Positions 8,621-16,948 of a DNA stretch of 64,000 bases are shown in pieces. A model generated the notes under the pieces. It saw only the letters and a program-made list of their open reading frames with translations, was not told the origin of the DNA and did no database searches. Both the position numbers and the translations under genes were made by a program. The stretch is from Bacteroidales bacterium (GTDB taxonomy: Bacteria > Bacteroidota > Bacteroidia > Bacteroidales > Bacteroidaceae), in assembly GCA_012517855.1 (NCBI GenBank), contig JAAYUD010000058.1, positions 16,654 through 80,653 of the forward strand. Reading direction: 5' to 3'. Positions within the stretch are counted from its first letter, which is position 1. Each line of letters opens with the position of its first letter.

Positions 8621-9369
8621 GACTCTTCTGATGATTGAATTGTAGTATCTTCTTGAAGTATGTCCACTTTTGTATTGTTATTAGCTTCTGTCTCTAATTC
8701 CAATTTAGCTTCGGGATTATCAATCATAAGTCCATCAACCATGTGAAGTGTACGATCGGTGATTTTGGCAAGCTTCTCATCATGTGTGACAATGACAAAT
8801 GTTTGACCGAATTGTTTGCGAAGTTCGAAGAACAATTGGTGCAGCTCTTCTTTATTGTGAGAGTCTAAGCTTCCGGATGGTTCGTCGGCAAGAATTATAT
8901 TCGGATGGTTAATAAGCGCGCGAGCTACTGCAACACGTTGTTTCTCACCGCCGGACAGCTCGTTAGGCTTGTGGGTAGCACGATCTTCGAGCCCCATGAA
9001 CTTTAGTATCTCCAATGCTTCGCTACGAGATTCTTTACGAGATTTTCCAGCAATATAAGCAGGGATAAGCACATTCTCTACTGCCGTAAATTCAGGAAGT
9101 AATTGGTGAAATTGGAATACAAAACCAATGTGTTTGTTGCGGAAAGCCGAAAGTGCTTTCTCTTTATATTTATTAATATTGACGCCGTCGAAGAGTACTG
9201 TGCCTGAGTCAGGTTTGTCAAGCGTTCCCATGATCTGAAGTAACGTTGTTTTGCCGGCACCGCTCGGTCCTACGATGCTGACAATCTCTCCTTCGTTTAT
9301 CCTTAAGTCGATTCCTTTCAAAACCTGCAAGGAACCGAAATTCTTAGTGATGCCTTGTAATTCTATCAT
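8602..9369 (-). CDS. LolD-like ABC transporter ATP-binding protein
   Basis: Cytoplasmic ATPase of the MacB/LolD class, which powers lipoprotein release or related mechanotransmission. All motifs are present: Walker [12 protein letters not shown], signature [15 protein letters not shown], Walker [13 protein letters not shown] and the H-loop VTHD. At 255 aa it is about 30 residues longer than E. coli LolD (233) because of an acidic, serine-rich C-terminal tail. It lies 53 bp downstream of the antiporter gene on the same strand, but no permease partner is adjacent, so its complex must be completed from elsewhere. The substrate is inferred from subfamily only. Confidence 0.85.
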   Translation of the reverse strand: MIELQGITKNFGSLQVLKGIDLRINEGEIVSIVGPSGAGKTTLLQIMGTLDKPDSGTVLFDGVNINKYKEKALSAFRNKHIGFVFQFHQLLPEFTAVENVLIPAYIAGKSRKESRSEALEILKFMGLEDRATHKPNELSGGEKQRVAVARALINHPNIILADEPSGSLDSHNKEELHQLFFELRKQFGQTFVIVTHDEKLAKITDRTLHMVDGLMIDNPEAKLELETEANNNTKVDILQEDTTIQSSEESQSNAI

Positions 9370-9422
9370 AGTTGTTATATTATAAATGTTTTTATTACAT
9401 ATTTAGTTTTCTACTTGCATTT

Positions 9423-11573
9423 TCAGACTTTCTTTAGCTGATTGTTAATCCATTTGATTATCTGATTATATAGTCGAGTATTGACCTTTTTGGTACGCTC
9501 GGGATGATTAGAAGCTAGAAATGATGATGGGGGCGTCTCGAGTGGGTCACCGTTTTGTTCTGGATATATCATCATCAGACTGTTGTTGTTGAAATATCTG
9601 GCAATTTGATGAGGTAAATTTTCAAACGAAGAATCATAAGAGATGAATCCAGGGCGTGCACTGACAATAACTAATAAACAGTCGTAGTTTACTTCTCCCG
9701 TTAGTAATAATAGATCTTCCCATTTGTCAAGCTCACTATACTCTGCATTAATGTTGTCGAATTTATGTGCAACAAAGCCTTCTAAATATTTTAGAGTGTG
9801 GGGATGAGCGTAAAAATGCAATCGGCATCCTAACATAGAGGTTATGCGGCAAAGGTGTCTAGCCCATTTGTAAAAACCTACCTCATATTCAGCTTTTGGT
9901 GGTACCGCTACGACAATACGTCGAAATGTATTGGGAGGAATAAGGCATTTGACTATCATTATTTGTCGGTGTGTACCTTTTAATAGAGTATCCCCGATGG
10001 CTCCAAAGAAAGAATCCGTAATATTCATTTTTCGATGCAATCCAAGCATCAGTTCAGATGCATCATATTCTTTCATGGTATGAATGATACCCGTAATGAT
10101 ATTGGTGCTGACCCGTTCAATCGGCGTTAATGTTACATTTGCACTCGAAGCTATTTTTGCTGCTTGCGTAAGACACTTGCGCCCTATAGCTTTGTGGCGG
10201 GCCACGTTAGGAGAATCGGCTATCACATTCAACCCCAAGAAGGTGTTTTGCTTATGCTCATGGTGCATCATGATAGCTATTTGGGTCAACATTGAGACAT
10301 TCTCGGGATTAGAATAAGAAATTATACATGGTCCGCGGTCGGGTAGTTTGTCTTCGTTGTTGATTTTGACATCGGAAAGTGCCATTTTTCGTGCGGCATA
10401 TTCGGTGGTGAAAGAACTAAAAATGCATGTTACTAAAATGAGCAGTATGGTTCCGTTAAGGATCTCATCATTTAATAGATGGGTGTGGTTTGGTAAAATG
10501 ATATTATATCCCACTAAAACGGCAGCAAGAGTAGCGGCTGCTTGTGCATTACTTAAACCATATATCAAATCGCGCTCTATGCGCTTCATTTTGAAGATCT
10601 TTTGAGTGGCATAAGAGGCCAGCCATTTACTGGATAGGGCCACGGTAATCATAACGGCCGATACTTTTAGTGTGTTAATGCCACTGAATAGTATTTTTAT
10701 GTTCACCATCATTCCTACGCTGATTAAGAAATAAGGAATGAAGAGAGCATTTCCTACAAATTCGAGGTGAGCCATTAAAGGAGATACTTGTGGAATATAA
10801 CGGTTTAATACCAATCCTGCCAAAAAAGCTCCTAAAATACCTTCCATTCCTATGAATTCCATCAGTCCGGCCCCTAAGAAAACCATTGCCAATACAAAAA
10901 TAAATTGCGTTACATTGTCTTCATAACGTTTGAAGAAGGCACGTGCAATACGGGGAAAGAAAAAAATGATAGAGAAGAATAAAACGATAGTCTTTATAAT
11001 CATCCATATCCAGAAATGTCCAGATATATCTCCTTTAAACATGCCTCCTACAATAGCTAATACTAATAATGTCAGTGTGTCTGTTATTGCAGTCGCTCCG
11101 ACTGCAATCCCTACACTTCGTTGGCGTGATAATCCGTAACGTAATGCTATAGGATAAGCAATAAGAGTATGAGAGGCATACATGCTGGCCAATAATATGG
11201 AGGTAAGAATGCCGTATTGAAGAAGAGTAATATTAGTGATTAAACCAAGAATCATTGGAATAATGAACGCTAATATTCCATGCGTAAATGTTTTGGTTTG
11301 ATTCTTTCGAAAATCGCCCATATTCATTTCAAGGCCTGCAAGAAACATGATATAATACAAACCCACTTTCCCAAAAAGTTTGAAACTGCTGTCTTCTGCC
11401 AAAAGGTTAAGCCCATGTTCTCCAACGATAATTCCGGCGATGATAAGTCCGATAATAGAAGGAATACGCAGCTTGTCGAAGAGTAGGGGCGCGAATAAGA
11501 TGATGGACAAGACAAGGAAGAATATCCATGTCGGGTCACTTATTGGAAGACTTATGATAAAAGCTTTGAACAT
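9423..11573 (-). CDS. CPA2-family cation:proton antiporter with C-terminal USP-like domain
   Basis: Inner-membrane monovalent cation/proton antiporter of the KefB/NapA type. The N-terminal ~380 residues form a 12-13 helix bundle, beginning with WIFFLVLSIILFAPLLF and including GILGAFLAGLVLNRYIP and the helix GVTAITDT-like segment (VGATAITDTLTLLV) that carries the conserved polar and acidic residues. The remaining ~300 residues are soluble; two stretches (HKAIGRKCLTQAA and GLHRKMNITDSFFG) resemble universal-stress-protein folds used as regulatory domains. No TrkA-N/KTN domain is seen. It lies first in a likely two-gene unit with the LolD-like ATPase. The ion (Na+ or K+) cannot be told from sequence. 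Confidence 0.85.
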   Translation of the reverse strand: MFKAFIISLPISDPTWIFFLVLSIILFAPLLFDKLRIPSIIGLIIAGIIVGEHGLNLLAEDSSFKLFGKVGLYYIMFLAGLEMNMGDFRKNQTKTFTHGILAFIIPMILGLITNITLLQYGILTSILLASMYASHTLIAYPIALRYGLSRQRSVGIAVGATAITDTLTLLVLAIVGGMFKGDISGHFWIWMIIKTIVLFFSIIFFFPRIARAFFKRYEDNVTQFIFVLAMVFLGAGLMEFIGMEGILGAFLAGLVLNRYIPQVSPLMAHLEFVGNALFIPYFLISVGMMVNIKILFSGINTLKVSAVMITVALSSKWLASYATQKIFKMKRIERDLIYGLSNAQAAATLAAVLVGYNIILPNHTHLLNDEILNGTILLILVTCIFSSFTTEYAARKMALSDVKINNEDKLPDRGPCIISYSNPENVSMLTQIAIMMHHEHKQNTFLGLNVIADSPNVARHKAIGRKCLTQAAKIASSANVTLTPIERVSTNIITGIIHTMKEYDASELMLGLHRKMNITDSFFGAIGDTLLKGTHRQIMIVKCLIPPNTFRRIVVAVPPKAEYEVGFYKWARHLCRITSMLGCRLHFYAHPHTLKYLEGFVAHKFDNINAEYSELDKWEDLLLLTGEVNYDCLLVIVSARPGFISYDSSFENLPHQIARYFNNNSLMMIYPEQNGDPLETPPSSFLASNHPERTKKVNTRLYNQIIKWINNQLKKV

Positions 11574-11625
11574 CGTCTATTATTCTTTTCTCTCTATTTC
11601 TCTGCAAAATAACGAAAAAAAATAA

Positions 11626-11653
11626 TTGTATTCGCATAAAACGTGTAATTTTG
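11626..11653 (+). promoter_or_regulatory. Probable promoter of asd
   Basis: TAATTTTG (11646-11653) is a consensus -7 box 34 bp before the asd ATG. An upstream TTG (11626-11628) is 17 bp away, slightly closer than usual. Confidence 0.55.
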
Positions 11654-11687
11654 CAGCTGTATTATTTATAAACTAAAAAAAAGAAAA

Positions 11688-12701
11688 ATGAAAGTCGCAA
11701 TTGTTGGCGCAAGCGGTGCTGTTGGACAAGAGTTCCTGCGCGTCTTAAACGAGAGAAATTTCCCTGTGGACGAATTAGTCCTTTTTGGTTCGTCACGTAG
11801 TGCCGGACGAAAATATACCTTTATGGGTAAACAGATAGAAGTGAAACTTTTGCAACATAACGACGATTTCAAAGGTGTGGATATCGCATTTACTTCTGCC
11901 GGGGCTGGAACTTCTAAAGAATTTGTTGAAACTATTACCAAATACGGAGCAGTGATGATTGATAACTCCAGTGCATTCCGTATGGAGAATGATGTACCTT
12001 TGGTAGTCCCGGAGGTAAATTCTGATGATGCTTTGAAACGTCCGCGTGGTATTATTGCCAATCCGAATTGCACAACCATTCAGATGGTTGTTGCACTAAA
12101 AGCAATTGAAAAGCTTGCTCACATAAAAAGGATTCATGTTTCGACTTATCAGGCTGCTAGTGGTGCAGGTGCTGCTGCAATGGATGAATTGCTCAATCAA
12201 TATAAGCAAATTATAAATGGCGACCCCGTCACTGTGGAGAAGTTCGTTTATCAGTTAGCATATAATGTAATTCCTCAGGTTGATGTCTTTACTGATAATG
12301 ATTACACAAAAGAAGAAATGAAAATGTATAATGAAACACAGAAGATAATGCATTCTGATGTTAAGGTCAGTGCCACTTGTGTTCGTGTTCCGACTCTTCG
12401 TTCTCATTCTCAGAGTGTGTGGATTGAAACAGAACGCCCCGTATCTGTAGATGAGGCTCGTAAAGCTTTTGCTGAGGGTGAGGGTCTTGTGCTTGATGAC
12501 AATCCTGCAAAGAATGAGTATCCGATGCCATTGTTTTTGGCTGGCAAAGATCCTGTCTATGTAGGTCGGGTTCGCAAAGATTTGAGCAATGAAAATGGAT
12601 TGGTTTTTTGGATTGTGGGTGATCAAATAAAGAAAGGGGCTGCTCTCAATGCTGTTCAGATTGCTGAATATCTTATTAAAGTGGGTGACGTTAAGCAATA
12701 A
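11688..12701 (+). CDS. asd: Aspartate-semialdehyde dehydrogenase
   Basis: NADPH-dependent reduction of aspartyl phosphate to aspartate semialdehyde, the branch point to lysine, diaminopimelate, threonine and methionine. The protein starts with the dinucleotide fold [16 protein letters not shown], carries the catalytic cysteine in ANPNCTT (about residue 127), and the substrate-binding [12 protein letters not shown] segment with Arg and His. Length 337 is normal for the shorter bacterial form. It stands alone with its own promoter and an intrinsic terminator 20 bp after the stop, so it appears monocistronic. Confidence 0.97.
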   Translation: MKVAIVGASGAVGQEFLRVLNERNFPVDELVLFGSSRSAGRKYTFMGKQIEVKLLQHNDDFKGVDIAFTSAGAGTSKEFVETITKYGAVMIDNSSAFRMENDVPLVVPEVNSDDALKRPRGIIANPNCTTIQMVVALKAIEKLAHIKRIHVSTYQAASGAGAAAMDELLNQYKQIINGDPVTVEKFVYQLAYNVIPQVDVFTDNDYTKEEMKMYNETQKIMHSDVKVSATCVRVPTLRSHSQSVWIETERPVSVDEARKAFAEGEGLVLDDNPAKNEYPMPLFLAGKDPVYVGRVRKDLSNENGLVFWIVGDQIKKGAALNAVQIAEYLIKVGDVKQ

Positions 12702-12721
12702 AATATAGCTTTTTTAACAAG

Positions 12722-12752
12722 TGGTAGGCCTAATAAGCCTACCATTTGTTTG
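12722..12752 (+). terminator. Terminator of asd
   Basis: TGGTAGGC, seven-base loop, GCCTACCA (12722-12744), followed by TTTGTTTG. The stem is 8 bp, starting 20 bp after the asd stop. Confidence 0.8.
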
Positions 12753-13128
12753 TATATGTCAATAGTGGCATAAAGTGTTTTCTGTCTCATTAGGGGTCCC
12801 TAAAAAGTAATATTGCATGTTCTTCAGTATAGGAGCTTGATAGTCTAAGCTCTACCCTCACTGCTTGTCTGGTTGATTTTTGAACTTATATTCAAAGCTT
12901 ATGCTTTCGTTTACGATCTACAAGTAAAAATCTAATGTGCTGGTAGTGTGTGAATTTAAGAATGCACCCAAGGTGATTGCCCTTTTTGATATGAGTTGCT
13001 GTTTTGTCTCTTTATTTTGCTAGGTCTCTTTAATATTTCACCTATAACAGTAATAAAGTTTCTAAATAATAGAAATAAATTAAAAAAAAATTATATTTTT
13101 GCAAAACAATACAAGAAAATATTACGTC
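12753..13128. other. Gene-free region upstream of the BadF-type kinase
   Basis: About 375 bp without an ORF of note. A small hairpin GAGCTT...AAGCTC lies at 12833-12852, and a -7 box (TATTTTTG, 13094-13101) sits 27 bp before the kinase ATG. Nothing else is recognised; a small RNA cannot be excluded. Confidence 0.6.
13094..13101 (+). promoter_or_regulatory. -7 box of the BadF/BadG-type kinase gene
   Basis: TATTTTTG fits TAnnTTTG. No good TTTG is found about 20 bp upstream in the A-rich tract. The ORF-track TTG start (13099) lies inside this box, so the later ATG at 13129 is preferred. Confidence 0.5.
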
Positions 13129-13983
13129 ATGAAACTAATAGCCGAAAGTGGTTCTAATCGTACAGAATGGTCGTTAATAGAAGATGGTGAACTTATAGAA
13201 CATTTCAATACAGAAGGAATTAATCCATTTTTTCAAACGAGACGTGAAATAAGTCGAAGCATACGCTTGGGGCTTCCTGAACATTTTTTCAAAAAGAAAA
13301 TAGAAACAATCTATTATTATGGTGCTGGTTGCTCTTCGGAAGAGAAAAAACAAACAGTTGGTGCATCTTTTATTACTCAATTTAGAACTCGCACAGAAGT
13401 CGAGAGCGACTTGCTGGGTGCGGCGCGTGGCTTATTTTTTCATGAATCGGGGATCGCTTGTATTTTGGGGACTGGTTCCAATTCTTGTTTCTATGATGGC
13501 GAGAAGATTATGAATAATGTGACGGCAGGTGGATATATTTTGGGAGATGAAGGTAGCGGTGCATCAGTAGGAAAAGAATTTTTGTCGGACGTATTGAAAG
13601 GATTGGCTCCTGGAGGTCTTACAAACGATTTTTTGAATAAAAATCGTATTACTGTGGAAGATATAATGAATGCGGTCTATAATCAACCTTTGCCAAACAA
13701 ATTTCTGAGTTCTGTATCGTTTTTTTTCAAAGACTATAAAAACGAAGAATATGTAGCTGAGGTCGTGACTCGCAATTTTAAACGTTTTTTTACTCGCTGC
13801 GTTTTCCAATATAATTATAAGAACTATCCGATTCGTTTTGTTGGTTCTATGGCTAGTAATTTTCAAGAATTTCTTGTTGATGTAGCTAAAAGCTACGATA
13901 TTGAAATTTCTGCTATAGAAGAGACTCCGATGGCTGGACTTATCAAGTATCATTCGTCTGAATTGGATGCAAAAAATAAATAA
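13129..13983 (+). CDS. BadF/BadG-family sugar kinase (N-acetylglucosamine kinase-like)
   Basis: ASKHA-fold ATPase of the BadF/BadG/BcrA/BcrD group that includes N-acetylglucosamine kinases. Phosphate motif 1 is ESGSNRTEWSLI at the N-terminus, an unusual variant of DGGGTKT-type loops. Phosphate motif 2 is ACILGTGSNSCFYDG (about residue 105), followed by GGYILGDEGSGASVGKEFL, diagnostic of the group. The ATG at 13129 starts exactly at the fold (MKLIAESGSN); the track's TTG start falls in the promoter box. It converges with the helicase gene with 5 bp between stops. The substrate is an inference; GlcNAc would suit a genome carrying GH20. Confidence 0.82.
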   Translation: MKLIAESGSNRTEWSLIEDGELIEHFNTEGINPFFQTRREISRSIRLGLPEHFFKKKIETIYYYGAGCSSEEKKQTVGASFITQFRTRTEVESDLLGAARGLFFHESGIACILGTGSNSCFYDGEKIMNNVTAGGYILGDEGSGASVGKEFLSDVLKGLAPGGLTNDFLNKNRITVEDIMNAVYNQPLPNKFLSSVSFFFKDYKNEEYVAEVVTRNFKRFFTRCVFQYNYKNYPIRFVGSMASNFQEFLVDVAKSYDIEISAIEETPMAGLIKYHSSELDAKNK

Positions 13984-13988
13984 TTAAG

Positions 13989-15416
13989 TCACTTAGTCTG
14001 CTCTTCTGGGTAATTGATGAGGTATAGGGTGCCCGTGGCTCGAGTGAAAGCTGTATATAACCATCGAAAATACTCTGGTGTTATATAGTTTGGTGGAATA
14101 TAGGCCTGATCTAAGAAAACATTTTTCCATTGCCCTCCTTGTGCTTTATGACAAGTTATGGCATAGGCATATTTTACTTGTAGAGCGTTGTAATAGGGAT
14201 CCGCCTTTATTTTTTTCATTTTGTCGTGTTTCAAAGGAATTTCGGAATAATCCTCGAAAACGGCCTTGAAAAGTCGTTCGCTATTCTCTGTGGAAAGGGC
14301 CGGCGTTTCGGAATGGAGGGTATCTAGCAGTAGTGTCGCATCTATCTCCAAATCGTCATAATTGGGAAATAACAATGTGACATCTACAAAGTGAAAACCG
14401 TATATTTCTCTACTATGACGTACTCTTCTGACAATGGCATTCTCTCCATTGGCGATAAAATCTGTATCTTTGTAATGTTCTGTCCAAAAATAATTGTTTT
14501 TGGCAATCATTAATACATCTCCTGTTTCAAGCTCTTCCTCTCTATACAAAATTTGTGTCCTTATGCCATTGTTATATAGATTGGCTCTTTTATTGGAGCG
14601 GCAAATTACAACAGTTTCGTCTAATCCGTCATTGTCGTAGCAGTTTGACAACGTTGGTATTAAATCTTCTCCGGATAGTCGCTGAATATCGCGAAATCCT
14701 TTTAATGTAATTTTGGGTAACAGATTGTATTTGTTGTGCTGAATACTTGTTCGTATTGTGGAAGAATTGAAGAGAATGCCCGATTTTTGTTTTTGACGCA
14801 CTACTTGAACCAAGTCTTTTTCTACGAGGTGCATGCCATAGCTTAATAACTCGATTCGGGATAGAGCAGGACTTTCGTTTTCGCCAATAGGAGGTAGCTG
14901 TGCCGTGTCTCCAATGAGTATTAGTTTACAATTGTTTCCATTGTATACAAATTGGATCAGATCATCGAGCAAGCGTCCTGAACCGAAAAGATGTCCGGAT
15001 AATCCACTATTGGAGATCATTGAGGCTTCGTCAACAATAAAGAGTGTGTCTTTCGAAAGATTTATATTCAAAGTAAAGTCATCGACGTCTGAAGAAAATC
15101 TTTTCTGCCTATAGATGTATTTATGAATAGTGAATGCCGGATGAGAGGCATAGGACGAAAAAACTTTTGCAGCTCTACCTGTGGGTGCTAATAATACGGT
15201 TTTGCGAGTAAACTTTTGCATTGTTTTTACCAATGCGGCGACCAATAATGTTTTTCCGGTTCCGGCATAGCCCCTCAAGACAAACAATGATTCTGTATCT
15301 GTTGATGATACAAATGATGCTATTCCCTTCATTGCATCAGCTTGCTCCTCTGTTGGTTCATAAGGAAAATTTTGTCTAATCTGTTGCGCTATATAATTAT
15401 TAATGTTTGTTTCCAT
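13989..15416 (-). CDS. RecD-like ATP-dependent DNA helicase
   Basis: Superfamily 1 helicase with the core of RecD/Dda-type 5'-3' enzymes. Seen in order: Walker A LRGYAGTGKTLL (about residue 47), the GRAAKVFS motif Ia region, Walker B LFIVDEASMIS, motif III LILIGDTAQLPP, and the C-terminal UvrD_C_2 block YAITCHKAQGGQW with the final TAFTRAT motif VI. At 475 aa it lacks the long N-terminal domains of RecD2, matching the short Bacteroidetes form. It starts 5 bp after the cardiolipin synthase stop on the same strand, so the two are probably co-transcribed, although no functional link is obvious. Confidence 0.9.
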   Translation of the reverse strand: METNINNYIAQQIRQNFPYEPTEEQADAMKGIASFVSSTDTESLFVLRGYAGTGKTLLVAALVKTMQKFTRKTVLLAPTGRAAKVFSSYASHPAFTIHKYIYRQKRFSSDVDDFTLNINLSKDTLFIVDEASMISNSGLSGHLFGSGRLLDDLIQFVYNGNNCKLILIGDTAQLPPIGENESPALSRIELLSYGMHLVEKDLVQVVRQKQKSGILFNSSTIRTSIQHNKYNLLPKITLKGFRDIQRLSGEDLIPTLSNCYDNDGLDETVVICRSNKRANLYNNGIRTQILYREEELETGDVLMIAKNNYFWTEHYKDTDFIANGENAIVRRVRHSREIYGFHFVDVTLLFPNYDDLEIDATLLLDTLHSETPALSTENSERLFKAVFEDYSEIPLKHDKMKKIKADPYYNALQVKYAYAITCHKAQGGQWKNVFLDQAYIPPNYITPEYFRWLYTAFTRATGTLYLINYPEEQTK

Positions 15417-15421
15417 TCAGT

Positions 15422-16858
15422 TTAGAGTAATGGGGATAGTAGTCTGGTAATTGATTCGGCTACTTTATAATACCATTTACGTTTTTCCCAGATGCTAAGG
15501 ACTACTTGATTGCAGTTACGTTGATCCGTTAAGAATATTTCACGCATCTTTAAGGCCATATTTCTGTCGTAGATAAATGCATTAATTTCAAAGTTATGTT
15601 CGAAACTGCGAAAATCAACATTGGTAGAACCTACGGTAGAAAACAAATCGTCGGATACCATTAATTTAGAATGCAGGAACCCTTTATTATAGAAAAGAAC
15701 TTTTACTCCAGCTTCTAGCAGAAATTTTAAATAGGAAGAACAAGCTAATTGGGATAGCCAACTATCATTTTTTGCCGGTAGCATTAAACGTACATCCACT
15801 CCGGCAAGCGCTGCGGTTTGCATTGCAGACAGTATCGTATCTGTAGGCAGAAAATATGGTGTTTGAATGAAAAAATAGCGTTTTGCACTCAATATGGCTT
15901 GTGTCAATCCTAGCATTATTTCTCGCCAAGGTCCGATTGGCGAGCTGGATACTATTTGTATAATGGAACTGCCACAAATAGCCGAAGAATCAAAATAACT
16001 TTCGGAAGTGATTAATGTGCGATCTACAAAATACCAATCGAGAAGAAAGATAGTCTGAAGTCCATGTACCGCTTTTCCTTCTATCAATAGGTGGGTATCA
16101 CGCCATACACCGTTAGAAACTCCTTTTAGATACCGTAATGCTAGATTCATACCTCCAATAAATCCTATTCGTCCGTCAATAACGACAATCTTTCGATGAT
16201 TACGGTAGTTTACACGGCTTGTGAAAAGAGGAAAACGTACTTTTAGGAAGCTCTTTACTTCAATTCCTGACTCAAGCATTTTTTCAAAAAACTCGTGTGG
16301 CACTTGCCAACAACCTACATCATCGTATATAATTCGTATTTCGACCCCAGCTTTTGCCCGATCTATCAATACGTCGCGTATCAAACGGCCTACAGCGTCG
16401 TCTTCGAATATATAATATTCTAAATGAATATGATGTTTGGCTTTCATCAGCTCTCTGATGAGTCCTTGTAACATTGAGTATCCGTCTGTATATATTTCAC
16501 AGCGGTTGCCTCCTAAAGGAAAAGCTTGTTCCGTCTGACGGAAAAAACTGATGAGCCTGCTATATTCGGGTACATTTACTGTCGGCTCTTGTGCCATATA
16601 TTCTGAAATAGGCATTCGTAGCAACTTGTTGTAGCTCTTTTTATTAATAATGCGCTCTCGGCGAACATTGCGTCCGAAGAAAAAGTACAAAATGAGTCCG
16701 ACAAAGGGAAGAAAGAGCAGAATAAGTATCCACGCAATTGTATGGACTGGGTTTCGGTTATCTAGTACGATAATAATAATGGTACTGATAATCGATCCGA
16801 AATAAAGGATGTCGAATAGAACTTTCCAAGCAATACCTAATATTTGAGACCATTCCAT
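15422..16858 (-). CDS. cls: Cardiolipin synthase (phospholipase D family)
   Basis: Membrane enzyme that condenses phosphatidylglycerol into cardiolipin. Two N-terminal hydrophobic segments (ILYFGSIISTIIIIVL and HTIAWILILLFLPFVGLILYFF) precede two phospholipase-D half-sites: HRKIVVIDGRIGFIGGMN near residue 225 and HSKLMVSDDLFSTVGSTN near residue 400, both keeping the HxK(x)4D pattern. Length 478 is standard for ClsA-type proteins. A likely promoter lies 43-75 bp upstream, and the helicase gene follows after 5 bp. Confidence 0.95.
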   Translation of the reverse strand: MEWSQILGIAWKVLFDILYFGSIISTIIIIVLDNRNPVHTIAWILILLFLPFVGLILYFFFGRNVRRERIINKKSYNKLLRMPISEYMAQEPTVNVPEYSRLISFFRQTEQAFPLGGNRCEIYTDGYSMLQGLIRELMKAKHHIHLEYYIFEDDAVGRLIRDVLIDRAKAGVEIRIIYDDVGCWQVPHEFFEKMLESGIEVKSFLKVRFPLFTSRVNYRNHRKIVVIDGRIGFIGGMNLALRYLKGVSNGVWRDTHLLIEGKAVHGLQTIFLLDWYFVDRTLITSESYFDSSAICGSSIIQIVSSSPIGPWREIMLGLTQAILSAKRYFFIQTPYFLPTDTILSAMQTAALAGVDVRLMLPAKNDSWLSQLACSSYLKFLLEAGVKVLFYNKGFLHSKLMVSDDLFSTVGSTNVDFRSFEHNFEINAFIYDRNMALKMREIFLTDQRNCNQVVLSIWEKRKWYYKVAESITRLLSPLL

Positions 16859-16901
16859 AAGAATAATGCGTATTTTAATTTATCGTCCTGATAACGAAAA
16901 C

Positions 16902-16933
16902 AAAAATACGTATTATTCTTTACTATTCACAAT
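16902..16933 (-). promoter_or_regulatory. Promoter of cls
   Basis: Minus strand TTG (16931-16933), 21 bp, then TATTTTTG (16902-16909), about 43 bp before the cls start. Confidence 0.55.
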
Positions 16934-16948
16934 TTATAATGGGATAAA

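Noticed and set aside
12753-13128. A structural RNA gene in the gap before the BadF-type kinase
   Set aside because: Only weak short hairpins are visible, and no known RNA family motif was recognised.
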